64,000 nucleotides of DNA from Steinernema hermaphroditum (lineage: Eukaryota > Nematoda > Chromadorea > Rhabditida > Steinernematidae). How positions within the stretch are numbered: the stretch's first letter is position 1; the number at the start of each line of letters is the position of its first letter. The DNA lies in NCBI GenBank assembly GCA_030435675.1, contig CM059625.1:10726001-10790000 (forward strand), written 5' to 3'. Under the pieces are notes generated by a model that was given only the letters and a program-made list of their open reading frames with translations, searched no databases and had not been told where the DNA came from. The position numbers were made by a program, and so were the translations under genes. Below, piece by piece: positions 46,592-59,400 of the stretch.

Positions 46592-48394
46592 ATGTCGAAA
46601 GGAGAGTGGGAGATCGCAGTGAAATCGGCCGAGGGTCGCATCGAATCACTCATTCGGTCCGACGGTTGGGAAATGTACAAAAAATCGGTGAGTCTCCAGC
46701 GCGGCTCGTGCACTTAACGGCGGTCCGTGGCACAGCCGGCAGCCATATTAAAAATTGTGTGAATGCGAGCCGCAGCTGCAACCGCACGTTAGTGTCACAA
46801 AAAAACTGTAGCCGACCAACCATTCACACCGTTTTTCACATCATTTGCATCCACATTGATGGTTTCAGAAGGACTGTACCATTTACAGAACGCAATGCGA
46901 CATCACCGACAACACTATCTTCCGTTTTGAAGCCACAGTGCCCAATTGCACAGTAGATGAAGTCTGCTGGAGGATCCATCCTTGTGGCACCCTGAGGCAA
47001 ATTTGGGACAGCCAATTGCAGTCTATAGAGGTCATTGATGAATTTTCGGAGGTTGGTCAATAGAGGTTCACCAAGGTGCCATAGAGTTTTGTGTGCAGGA
47101 TACTTTGGTCATTAGACATGTTACGAAGGCTCGTCTTCTGGGAATCATATCTGAACGAGACACGATTGACCTATGCAAGTTCGCCAGCAGGGAAGATGGT
47201 TCTCGTCGTGTGGTTATGACAAGCATTGTTCATCCAAATGCTCCCCGTGTGCCTTCAATCGTTCGCGCCCACACACATCCATCGATGTTCACCATTAAAC
47301 CAACGTAATTTATAATACATAAATAAGCAGAAATTAGCCAACGTCGTTTTGATACTTTTCGCAACAGAATATAACTGTTAAATTTCCTATGTTTTGGAAT
47401 TTTTGTAAAAATCAAAAGAGTATTCCGTTCCTCAGCACCTCTGAGAAATGATTCTATGAATGCAGAACATTATAAAGTAAAGAATTTGTTCATAAACATG
47501 CGATAGCGGACTAAAGTGCTTTCAAATGCTTTTTGGTTCGCGTGTTTTCCAAACTTCTCAAAAATAGAGTTTAGCTGCGTGTTGTGTCCCTTCTGCTTTC
47601 AGTATAGCCAATGTTGTCCACAAATAGCCATTTTGATTGAATCAGTTATTTAAAGACATTGAACACTGACGTCATCTTGTCACGAGCGCATTTTTAAAAA
47701 ACAAAACTTCAAACATCGTTTTCACTCACTGACCTACTAATTAGTGGTTCACGTAATACTTCTGTACTTTCAAACATTACACGTCATCTGGTTCTCCCTA
47801 ATGACTATGCACAACTTGTGGTCTTTAGAAATATCCCGAGAATTGTGGTGAGCGGGTACTGTGCTTTTATAACAAGAAAACAAGGACTATCAAAAGAAAC
47901 TAGCGAGCTATAATTATTTCGCATAGGTTTCCGCGTGCTAGCAGTCCCTAGGATTGTTTTTCGCGATTGTTTCAGAGTGCAGTGATAAACTTCTGCTGCT
48001 TTTTAAGTGATCTTATATGGCGAAGGCATTCTGAGATCTTTTCGTTTTTGTGGTAAATTTTCAGTATATGGTGGATGGTTCCACAATCTTTAGTTACTGA
48101 TGTTTATGTCGAGTCAGCTTTTTATTTTGGGTAACAATGGTTGCCTTTCACACCTTTGAAATCGTGAAATCTTACCATTTTAGATATGACAACGGAGTCG
48201 AAGTTGAGGCCATTTTACACGCTGAGATGCATTTGAATAATGTGCCAACTCAAGTGCTCGACACATTAGTTCCTAGAGGAATTATGAAGTTTCACGATGA
48301 TCTGAAGAAGTCCATCCAGAAATCGCAGCATCTGCCCAGGGTCGACCGCTCGCTACCCGGATGGATCACCGTCCGCTTAGCTGATAGGGCCTGA
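46592..48394 (+). CDS. START-domain lipid-transfer protein (StARD-like)
   Basis: A soluble carrier of sterol or phospholipid. Four exons (46592-46687, 46869-47051, 47099-47304, 48184-48394) join with all phases closing to give 231 residues. Almost all of it is one START domain: MSKGEWEIAVKSAEGRIESL at the N-terminal helix, VCWRIHPCGTLRQIWDSQ, then ISERDTIDLCKFASRED (the START ERD motif), PSIVRAHTHPSMFTIKP, and the C-terminal lid VEVEAILHAEMHLNNVPTQ and LDTLVPRGIMKFHDDLKK. There is no MENTAL or other N-terminal domain, so it resembles the short StARD4/5/6 group. C. elegans strd-1 is a possible counterpart, not checked. Intron 3 is 879 nt, far longer than the others. The gene is divergent from epi-1. 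Confidence 0.85.
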
Positions 48395-48481
48395 AGTGGA
48401 ATTGGTATTTCTTGCTTGTGCACACATACTTTCTTCATGACCATTTAATATCCCACGCATAAATATTATCCGTTTGTTCTA

Positions 48482-48708
48482 TACCGACAAGGGAACATTC
48501 CGAAGTGTCAGACGTTGATCGAGGTCACATTTTGTTGATTAGTACGCCTAAGTTAAATAGGGCTTGCTTTAAGCATTTCTCGCACATGATTCCTTATGGG
48601 CATCTGATATTTTGGGCAATTGCCAGTTACATATAGGCGTACAAATCCTCAAAGTTTGAGCTTGATCGGCATCTGACAGTTCGTAATGTTCCCTTCTGAC
48701 TTATCACC
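48482..48708. mobile_element. Foldback MITE, copy 2
   Basis: About 225 bp. The left terminus, GGGAACATTCCGAAGTGTCAGA (48491 onward, 33-nt repeat), pairs with the right terminus TCTGACAGTTCGTAATGTTCCC (48671-48692). The inner pair GATTAGTACGCCTA / TAGGCGTACAAATC extends the hairpin. The left outer sequence GACAAGGGAACATT is the same as in the element at 28478-28728. It lies just downstream of the START-domain gene. Non-coding. Confidence 0.75.
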
Positions 48709-50782
48709 ATCTTTCGCTTGAACTCCTACCTAGTCGTCCGGTTGCTTCATATTATTTGGATAAGGATTCGTTTACGTGCTAACCCTCACACGCGTCACAC
48801 TTTTGCGTGACAGCGTGCAAACAATGCCGAATTTAGTGTTGTAGCTGTTCATCGACCAAAGCAGCGGGGAACCACCAATTGGATTTCTGCAATCCGATCT
48901 CATGCAATGTGAAAAAAGAAGATCGCAACGAAAGCAACTAGCAATTTTTGGAACTCATACCGATTAGTGCTTTGTATAAGACGCGTATTACTAACTAGCA
49001 GTTTATCTTAGATGTCATATCGGAAGTATTAGGCGTTAGTTGAGAAGTCCGAGGGATGTGTCTATTAAGTTCGCGCCACACGACCCAGTCTTTGACAGTG
49101 CTAGTGTAGCAAGATAAGAATCTCTTAGGCAAAGTGCGTCCGGCATTTGATGGAATTTAAATGAGAAGAAGTAGTTGCTTTTGAGGGGTCGGAGTCAGTG
49201 TTGAGTTAAGTCGGAATGCATTGTGGAATGCTATCAAGACGGTTTGTTATTCAGAGCTCGATTAAACGTTCCGTCATGTGAGTGCTTACGCATGCATATT
49301 AATTTACCTCGTTAAGCGCAGGCTGTTTCAAGTAGCTGTGTAAAAATTTCGCTACCTCGTTACACAAATAGGGAAACCTTTTCGGCGTATGTGCAAAGCA
49401 AAAAGATGCGTTCCAAATTTGGCTTTAGTAGGCCTGAGATCCGCGAGATGGGCGAGCCTAGCGCGTAGGTGGCGCGAATGTCCTCTGAGGGCAGCGGCTA
49501 TTTTTGGCATTTCTGGTGCAATCTTCTAGCAGTGGCGTTCTATTTGTGTGTTCCCGAGATGTAATTTTCGGAGCCCCCTGATTAATGCCGTATTTTTGAT
49601 TTTTGCGTTCTAAATCGGAAGGATTACCTGGCCCACGCTTTGTATCGATAATCCGTTTAATCGTCAATGCACTGAGTTTCTTATCAATTTCGTGCTAGAT
49701 TTAAACGACTGCATTACGTCACCGATTGTCGGGCGCATTACTGTACATCTTTTATCAGTGTTTGCGCAAATCTGTCGCGCGCTTCGAAGATATGTAAAGC
49801 TATTAATGGGGCAGGTGGGATTATCTGTACGCCACATGTATTTGATCATTTAATCAGCTATTCGCTAAGTCTCGTTTCATTTATTGCTCGGCTTTTGTTA
49901 GTCGAGGGCCTCGAGTTGTTTATTTTTTTCGAAAAAGTCACATGATTGTAAAGATCGCCTTTAAAAAGTGCAGATATTCACGCACACGCCTACTGTTTTC
50001 GTTTTTGTTGTTGCTTTTGATACAGGTAACCCTTAGTAGCAACCTTTCGGCTTTGGGAGAGAGCTAATTGTGGTGAAAATTAAATGTAGTTGCGACCGAT
50101 GAAACACAGTGCTGGTCCTCTTCTCGCTATTTTTGTTGCCATGTTCTGAGACATCAAAACAACATTAGTCTGTTCGGCAAGTTTTGTGCTATGCGTTAAT
50201 TATTCACGCGTTCGGGAAGATGTTCTAGTTAAATTAATTTCGTCGATTCGTTGCAGAAGAGCGACCCACACCCGGAAAGTAGAGGGCGGAACGAGCACGT
50301 CAACAAGGGTCACGTCATTTAAGTCATCATTGAAACAGACACCCGGCTATCTACGCCTTTTCTCGTTCGCCCACTCTTTATTAGCAGCTCAGTTTGGTGT
50401 TCTGCTTCGCCTGTCTGCAGACCGAAGGCCTTTTGCGTGACATAACTTTCCTGAAGAGCTTCGCGAAGAACTTTCTGGCTGTTGTCTAACCTTCTGCGGA
50501 TCACTTTCTTGGAATTGCAGTTGTCCGAAGAACTTCGCGTGCAAACACGCTGACTTAAAAAGCCACGTTAGTTCCCGCCTTTAAACGGTGAGTCCTGGAG
50601 CACGAAGGGGCGGAGATTAGCCGCTGTGCTCACCGATTGTTCTTCCATTCCAAACATTCCTTTTGTTATCACTGTCGTGATTTCATATTCTCTTCGCTTT
50701 GACCCCAACCAGTCTGGCTGACGCATCGCTACCTGATTTCTAGTCGCCAGCGTTCACCCTACGAAAGTGTATCCCTGCCACC
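48709..50782. other. Intergenic region without recognisable genes
   Basis: About 2 kb of non-coding sequence between the second MITE and the ORF at 50783. Short ORFs at 49458-49667 and 49664-49849 (-) show no domain or splice support. Confidence 0.4.
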
Positions 50783-51391
50783 ATGTCTCGCCTCTCAATC
50801 ATTGATTTGGCAGACCACGCCGGCATCTTATCGCTTAACCCTTCCGATCTCGTCTTCGAAGCCAGCCAACTTGGAATCCAATATTACGATTTTGTTCTGT
50901 CCGCAGCGACCACTTCCGACAATGGCTACCAGTTATACTTGGTCAAATTTGACACTCATACGAACGTTGAGTGGCTGGAGACAGCGCGTGTTGGCCCAGA
51001 GATTGTGAAGAACAATGGAATCCCTGACAACGATCTATCCATGATGACTCTCGGAATCCTCATATGGAAACACAAGATCGCCCGTTCACGAGTTCTCTGC
51101 CTGGTCAGATCCATGGGTACCGACAGCAGTCAAGCTCTCGAAGCGTTGAAGCGGGCGACGAACAAGTTCAAATGTCTTCATCACGTCCTCACCATTTCCG
51201 AGCGCCGAAACTCGTACACCAGCGTGAACAGTCGGTGCAGAAGTCCCCACGATGGAATGCGTCTTCGAGTGATGATGTGCCAGACGAGAAGTACCGTGGA
51301 GCTTCTTCCTGCGCAGGCGATAAGGGAAACTCGATGTCTCCTCGTACCCAGCTCGAACCCCATTCTATGTCTGTGCTTTCCTCTCTCGTGA
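50783..51391 (+). CDS. Unrecognised protein, possible frame problem in its second half
   Basis: Family unknown. The ATG at 50783 is in a favourable context (CTGCCACCATGT). The first 130 residues look like a compact domain (LSIIDLADHAGILSLN, YQLYLVKFDTHTNVEWLETA, SMMTLGILIWKHKIARSRVL), with alternating beta strands of PH/PTB-like flavour; that is a guess from pattern only. After about 51165 the same frame becomes Cys/Arg-rich and less convincing, while the next frame (51064-51423) becomes Ser-rich and hydrophilic (DEKYRGASSCAGDKGN) and ends in TAG at 51421. Both frames are open over more than 300 nt. Either reading could be the true C-terminus. I found no canonical intron to join them. Confidence 0.5.
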   Translation: MSRLSIIDLADHAGILSLNPSDLVFEASQLGIQYYDFVLSAATTSDNGYQLYLVKFDTHTNVEWLETARVGPEIVKNNGIPDNDLSMMTLGILIWKHKIARSRVLCLVRSMGTDSSQALEALKRATNKFKCLHHVLTISERRNSYTSVNSRCRSPHDGMRLRVMMCQTRSTVELLPAQAIRETRCLLVPSSNPILCLCFPLS

Positions 51392-51423
51392 CCACGATGC
51401 TGTTCGTTTCCGATAAGTATTAG

Positions 51424-53464
51424 CACTTGAAAACACCAGCCGTTATCAGACGATTACTCTCTGTCGAGTTTTTCTGATTTCCTTGTGCGTCAATCCACGC
51501 CACAGCTATCCAAATACTGTCCCCTTATCAGCAGATTTCAAAACTTCTTCTACGGGCTCTCCTCTATGGTTTGTGACTTTGAATCTCATCATGAAATCTC
51601 ATTGATTTTCTTTTCTTATTTATTCGGGTTCAGCTTTATGAAACAAATGCAATGTTTACGTGTGGCTCCGAGATTTTCACTTGTTTATCATCATTTTGAT
51701 ATTCGCCTACCGCTCTTTGGTCTCATTTCTAAATATAAATGTACTAACAAAATTTTGCGGAGTATTTCATCCTACTGGTGAGAGCGCTGTTAGTAATGCA
51801 AAGTGAAACGTTTTCTTCGCGGGAAGAACGGTCCGTGCTGACAATGGCATCGGCGCTAACAGAATACATCTTCCATGTTTATGATGTCGCCCCCCGTAAA
51901 CCACCTAAAGCACTTTTCGCATTACCAGATGCCTTCCGATTTCGAATGTCTCCCGTTTCCGTTCTACATCGTTTTAACGTTAATTTCTCATGCACGTCCA
52001 CCACATGTGGTAGTTCTATTACCCTTAGTCCCCATCTCATCAATTACGTGTACTTTAAAAGCCAAATGCGAGGTTCTTGATTCTTACTGGTCGTACTTTG
52101 ATGTTTCCCACTTTATCTTTGAATCTGTCTCCCCTGTCCGCTCTCAATCAGTGGTTGTTGATAATTGAAAACTTTGTGCCGCCGCACATCTTCCGATATA
52201 AAATTGTTTTCGATTCTGGCCGATTTCAGTGAGATAAATGCTTGCCACTAAGAGGACCTCTCACAATACCTAATAAACGTGTGAGGCAAACGAAGAGCGG
52301 ACGGTAAAAGAAAAAAAAATCAAAAGAGGCTGAATGGTGTTTCGCGGCTAACCGCCGGGATTATGAATAATCGGAGGAGCGTTTGACGTAAATGCTTTGT
52401 TCGGCGATTCGTTTTCATAATGTTCAATATGCGTCTGCCTTCAACAGGCTCACGCAATCATCGAGAAAAAATATGGTTTCTGAACGACGAACTGTAATGG
52501 CTCCATGAAAGTACTGTAATGAGAGAAACTGCAGGGGTACATATGCGAGATCACCGCTCAGGGGATACGGTATCATTTACTTATGCGTTGCACTTCTCGA
52601 GTAATGAACAGCAATTTATGGACTTTTGCGAAATTAAGAAAAAATTAACTCGAAGCAGCTCATTAGGTCAACTAAACTTTTCAGCCTTCGGTCGAGTGAA
52701 CTGAGTTGATGAGCCGCGGATGTTCGCGTGGAGTCCGGGTCAACAATTGGAAGCAGCTCTTCTTCGTATCATTTTCGGAATTGCAAAAAGCCGAAATACA
52801 CGCATGGAATGCAATTAGGCCATCTTGGGGACCATTTTGTCATGACGCGATGTTATTTTAAGTGCATCATGGCAGAGCGCACATATCCTTTGTTTATCAA
52901 GGCCGCTATCATGACAACGTCACCAAGCAGTGCACTTCGGATTCAATCTCGCATGTAAAGCTTCAAAAGTTATGACTACCATAAGTGACGCAGCCATATT
53001 CGAGAATGCACCTGCGCCCACTTTCCATGTTGTTCTTTTCCCGAAGGACAGAAAGTGGCTGAAAAATAGCTATTAATTATTTATAATATGAAAACCAATG
53101 TCGTCAAACAATCGTACTGAAAGTAACATTGGCGATGCAGAGACAAAGTGTCTCAAGCCGATTCGACAATTTAATTGATTTGCATTACGAAATAGAATTA
53201 GTTGTGCAAAAAAAATTTGGTGTTATATAATAAATTTATTCACTTAATGCCATAAATAGTTATACTTATTATACATTATTAATAATAATCTGAAGTAACG
53301 AAGAAATAAAGGTTATGGAAGGGCAACTTTGAACAACACAAAAATGCAAATAAAGGGAATGTTTAGAGTAAATAGAATCCATTTTAGACAACCGGTAGAA
53401 GGAAGACGCCAAGAGTCAGCCAAGTGCAATTTGACCCGTGTCGCTACAGCGGACTGCGTGACGC
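51424..53464. other. Intergenic region, convergent genes
   Basis: About 2 kb of AT-rich sequence between a plus-strand and a minus-strand gene. It contains the mucin-like gene's 3' UTR, with a minus-strand AATAAA (TTTATT at 53235-53240). ORFs at 51485-51781 and 52519-52704 have no domain or splice support. Confidence 0.45.
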
Positions 53465-56400
53465 TTAACCGGAAGAAACAGCACAACAAATGCGGTAGGT
53501 AGAATCTGTGGCATAGAAACAGTCGGTGCCGACAGGGCATCTGGGCGGCTGCCACACATCGTGTTCTCCGCCGCAAGCGATTACAAGGTTATTCGAATCC
53601 CGAATGGCAACTTCTTTTGTACAGAAAGTGAGAACTAAAAGGAACGATATTTTGAGATGGTTCATCTCGCTCGTGGGCACTTACTGTTCTCTTTGTGCTT
53701 TTGTCGCTTGGGAGGCAGAGTGTGGTAGAACTTTGAAGGATCATACGTCGGAGGGGTACTCTCAGCGCTCAGATCGTATTCGACATGAGCGTCTTGCTGT
53801 TCCGATTCGCCGATTCCGTTCTCATACTCGGTTTGAGTGGTTTCTTCCGTCACAGCCGTTGACGGAGCAGATGTTGTAGTCGAAGTGCTAGTTGTCAAGG
53901 TGCTCTTGGGAGTGGGAAGTGTAGTTGAAGGCTTGATATGCCTTATCGACACTAAAGTTTCCATTGAGACTCCTGGGGGTGATGGCGCAGCTGGAGGGCC
54001 AGTTGTATAGGAGCGTGGTGGAATACTCGGTGGATGAGTTTTCTTCTTGTTGAATGTGGGAACATTTTTTGGGTTCAAAGTGTCGTACACAATCAATCCT
54101 GAAACATGTTTATAAGTTCGAATTAAGTTATGTAATACCGGGCATTTTCATTGGTTGTCCATCGGCTGGCAGGTGGTTCTTTGTGCCGTCCTTCAAAAGT
54201 CGTGGCAGATCTACCTCCATGTATTCTTTGGTCGAGTCAATGCCGTTTTCGTCGTCGAATGAAGGAAAGATCATATCCTGGGTTAATGACTCTAAAACGT
54301 TCGCAAGTGTTTATAAGTGAACAGAACGGCGTAACTTACGTGACGATGCCGCGTTTTGAGCACTACGGTATTCTGGGGTGATCAGGAAATGCATTGGATA
54401 TTAGTATGATGACTTACTTTGTGGGGCTCGACGGATGTCGCGTGAGAAGTCAACGTCGAAGGGACTTAATATGGCAAACTGGGGCACTGCTACAGGAGCC
54501 TTTGGCCTCGAAGGGCGTCTGGTAGGTTCTTCTTCATCTTCCTCTTGACGGGGAAGTGGTCTGCGCGGTGATGGTGTCACTCTAACTCGGTCCAGATTTT
54601 CGTAATCGAAGGGGGAATTCGAAGTTTCTTCGTCGACGTAAGGTGATTTGTCGCTGTTTCGAGGGTGGTACTGCCTGGTCGTATAGGTACGCGGGGTTGT
54701 CGTTTTCACGGTGCGAAGAGGACGCGAAGGGAACTTGCGAGGGATGACTGTTTCTTTTCTCTGGGGAGCCGTAGGAAATTGGTCGAATGGTGCTTCCTCA
54801 AGAAGTTCATCGACGCTGTGCTTATTTGGGTCCTAGAAGTAATACAAAGTTAAAAAAAAACGTACACACCACCGTACCTTGGAATCGGTCGTCGATTTTT
54901 GGGGAGCTCGACGCTGTTCAAGAGGTTTCAAAAGCACAAACTGAGGAGATTCTTGAATGTGCAGTTGCGAGGTTTGCAGGTTCTGCGGCAAAAAGACATC
55001 GTTATCATCAACATCAGTGAGTTCAGGGTGTGCTCGGTGCGGGGAGCGGGTTGTTGTGCGCTTTGTGCTTTTGACCGTGCTTGCAAGATACAGTGCCCGA
55101 ATCCTTGCTTTGTAATCAGCAAGAGAGAGGCGCATGAACTCCTGTGGTAGGAAATTCATGCTCAGGGCAAGTGGTCGGAAGAAAGAGCGAACGCCATCAA
55201 ATGAAGGAGTGACGTAGCGGGTGTGTTCTACAACCGCTCCGGAACTGCTAGAAGGATACCTTGGCTTTTTTGTTGTTTTGGACTGTTTCGAAAAAGACGA
55301 AGTCTTCAATGGCTGTCGTTTTTTCTGAGGAGGGTGAACTGCACTTCCAGTTGCGTTTGTTCGAAGTCCAGCTACTCTCCTGGCAAACTCAATCCTCGGA
55401 ATTTTAGGTGTTGGGAAGGAATCAAATTTGTCACTGTCATCTTGTCCGATAGTAGGAATAGACGTTGATGCTTCGCCATTTCTAGTTTCATCAGGCTCAC
55501 TTATATTTCTCATAATATCATTTACGGTTTGCGTTTCCTTCGTTTCATTGGAGGAGAAAATTGAAGCAGCGATATCCTCGGTCGTGTTGGCGGGTGTTTG
55601 CGTGACAGCAGTTGACGACGACGTGGTTACGGTGGTAGTCTCCTGCGTAGACATGGACGAAGTTGCGGCCCGTAGCAAAGAATCCTTCTTTGGACTAATT
55701 GAATTGCTAATAGCAACCACGACTTCCACTCTACCTTCTGCTTTCTTTTCAATTTTTGTATTGTTAGTGTCATTACTAGCAACAATATTTTCGCTGCTTG
55801 AACTTATTGAGATATTCTGACCGGTTTCTGATCCGAATTTTTGTGTTTGATCAGTTTTCGTCTTATGGGAAGAGCCATTTCGGGTGAACTGCTGGTTGGG
55901 AATTTCAGCAAATTGAACAATGCTTTCAATAAAGGTTGAGTCTTCAGGTTGCGGCTGTTCCTTCGCATCCAGTAATTCTGTAAAATTCGATACGTCGTGT
56001 ATAACTTCTGGGATTTCAGTTGCATTGTCTACAATGGGAAAGAAACTGGAATGGTCGTTCGTTTGACTCAGAGTATGGTTCATCTCGTTAATTTCCTCAA
56101 CTGAACTGGTATGAGTTGATCCCATTGGAGTAGTCTCAGTCACATTTCGTGTAACAGAAGATACTGCTACGTTGGATACGGCAGCTTCGAGTTTCTTCAG
56201 AGTTTGTACGACAGGAAGCGTGGTCGAAACCGTGCTTATAACTGCTTTCTTCTGAATCTCATCACCAGCATCGGTAATCTTCTTCTCGACGTTGTCGTTA
56301 AATATCTTGTCTAGGGCTTGCATGAGTCGTCTCGGCAAAGGAAATGAAAGATTGTTTTCGAATACATCGTTGTCCGTGGTTTCGTTGAAGTTCTGTTCGC

Positions 56401-59400
56401 TGCTCTGAGTGGAGACATTTTGATTTTGATGCATATAACTCCATAAGTGCCTGATTGCACTCAGTACGGTTGGAGAGACAGGACGTCCTTCTTCTTTTTC
56501 CCGAACTGTATTTGTAATCACCTTCATTATCATGACCGAAAGTGGGAGCATAACCTTCTTGTCAATAAGTTCTTCGTTCGCTGATACATGATCTAGCTGC
56601 TTCTGTTTCGAAGTCGTGGTCGTAGATAGCCGCTCTGAAGCCGGATGGGCAAAATTTGCTTGAGTGGTGTTCGGTCCAATATGTTGTGGGATCTTTGAAG
56701 GCGAAAGCACTTCAGGAGCTGGCCTGTTTTCAATATTTTGTGCCTTTTCAGTTGAAATTACTGGACGGCCTCCTAGTTCTGGGGCAGTGGCATCTTGAAT
56801 TCTACCGGCTTGTGGGTTGACATCATTGTTTGTTACTACTGGTAACATTGATGGCTCCTGAAGTTTGTGTTCTGCTTTGTGATCGACATTTGTAACGGAC
56901 AGTTCCGGTATGTTGGACTCGATCGTCTTGGTTTCGAAAACACTGCCCTTTTCATGCACCTTGCTGTGCGCATCTGCGTTCGTAGTACCAAAAACTACTT
57001 GTTTCTGTGTGCTATCCTGATTTTGTTGCTCTAACGTGGAGACATCCGGTCTCCTCATCGGCGTTTCCGATTGCTTTGGCTTGGATATCTCTATTTTAAG
57101 AGCAAGATTTTCGTTGTTGGTAGACATAATTCTGGGTGACATTGAGCTGTGACCTTCTTGTTCTGCAAACTGCAGCATATTTGAGACATTTTCTAGATTT
57201 TCTTCGTGTTCTTCATTTTTTACGTTTAATACCGTAATATGTTCTTTTCGTGATCTGTCAGGGAGGGTCGTAGAACCAATATCTGAAACCCCTTCTCGTT
57301 CTGCTGTACTCGATGCGTTCCCTTCGATGTGACCACCCATGACGTCGCTGTGTCCAACAGTGTTCATAAACGGAGGTTCCATGGATGGTTCCACAGTGAT
57401 CGGTGTCGGAGTGGCAGCGGCAACGATATTTTCTCGAGTCAGTGTCCAATGGCCCGGTGGAAGCTTCGTTGTTAAGTTACTGATATTTTCGGTCGCGCGT
57501 CCAACTGTGGAAGCCAGTGATGACTTATCTGCTAATGAAGCCTTGCCCGATTGATCTTCGATGACTAGGGTAGTTTCTGATGTTGATTTTGCTAACGGCA
57601 AAAGATCTGTTGGTGTTGTAGAGCTGCTAACGTTCAGAATCGTCGGTGGAGTTGTGCCTGTCGACATAACAGCAACTGTGTCGATTCGAGATGAAGCGCC
57701 TTCAATTGTATTCTCGGTGGTTATTTCTGCCTTGGGATCTCTAAGTGAGGCAGTAGGCGATGTTGGAGCAAGGGACCACTCAGAAAGATTCTGCGGACTG
57801 GTTGAGAGGAGCAAATGTGTTGTCGTCCTGGAATCGTGAGTCACAGTCCTCAAAAGATTATCTTCTGGAGCAAGTTCTTCATGCTTCGTGGTAGAGTTAA
57901 ATTCTGTTGTTACTACTGGTTGAATGCCGTCGTTTGTAGCGAGAATATTTGATTTAGTCTCTACAGAAAAGAATGTCGGGTTTGCTGACGGCGAAAGATC
58001 TGTTGGTGCTTTAGAGCTGCTGATGTTCGGATTCGTCGGTTGAGTTGTGCCCGTCGACATAACAGAAACTGTATCGACTCGAGATGAACTATCTTCAATT
58101 GCATTCTCGGTGAAATCTTCGGTGACTGTTGTTAAAACCGTAGTTTTGTCGAAGTCTTCTGAAGAGAAAACAGCTTCTTTCCTAGTTGTCGATTTAGAAA
58201 AATGTTCTTCTAAGCTTGGGCGATTAGTCGCGAACAATAAATTCGTTGGCGTTTGACTTTTTAGGGTTACGTCTTGGACATTCGCAACCGATTGCTGAGT
58301 TACTGCAGGAGTAGGAGAAGTGATCGGTTCATTCGGTCTTGATGTGAAGGACCCTTCTGTTCTCTTTAATATTGCAGAGAGCTGAGGATTCGTTTGTGTT
58401 GTTGCATTTGGCTCGGCGGTAGGTGCGTCGCTTTCTAATGGCAATGAATGCGAACGCGTCGTTTCTTTGGGCTGTTCTGATGAAGCAACAATTCCCTTCA
58501 TAGTTGTGGACTCAGCGAAATGCGGCTTCGAATTTGGATCTTGTATAGCAGTGGAGGATTCATCCATTAGAGCCTCGTTGCCTTCCATTATGATCATTTT
58601 CGCGTCATCTTCCGTCGGCGATTGTTCAAATGCCTCTTTGAGATCTTGTTCGCTCTCTACGGGTGTAGCATCACTAGGCGGAATTGCAGCTTGTGGAGTG
58701 ATTGTGGAAGTAGCCCTCTGAGCTTCGTTATCGGATTCGGCAGATTTCGTTTGAGGAGGAGAAGAGAGCTCAGTCTGCAGTATCTGTAGTGGACGTACTG
58801 TAGTGGCTGCATCGCTAAAGGCTGTTCCTTCTATATCCATTGTTGATGAAATATCGGAGACTGATGGACTGCCGCTAATCACTGTTGCAGTGGAGAAAGC
58901 TTTTGCTATTTTGCTACTAACAATAATAGGTGCTTTGTTCGCGTTTTCATTTGGACTACTATCAGCCGCTGCGTGTTCCAGAGAAAACACTGCCTTGGTC
59001 ATGGCGGCCATGCTGGGCGCTACAGTTGTCGATGTGAGCTGCGCAAGGAACTCCAATGCGAAGATGTGACCATCGAGAAGGCGACTGTGCTTCGGTGCAT
59101 TTGTGATAAGCTTCGAGTTGTTAGAACGTGTTGGTCTGGTCGTAGTAGTGGTGAACAGCCTCTTGGGCTGAAAAGCATTTCCGCGTGACTCGATCGGTTC
59201 GAACAAGTCAGGTCACTGCACTCTCACTCTGCCGATTATGACACTCTGCTGGTAAGGATACGTTATGTTGTGTCAGAAGAAGCAAAAACGAAGTCCAAAG
59301 TGATGTGGGTAAAATGATTCAAAGTTAGGTTACACGGCAAAGACGTTAGCAAGTGTATTCACGCTGCCGCTTACCAGGTCTACGGTTGAATCGGCATCTA

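Noticed and set aside
57339..59069. Plus-strand ORFs opposite the mucin-like exon
   Set aside because: They mirror low-complexity Ser/Thr codons on the minus strand and have no starts, splice sites or domains that stand out.
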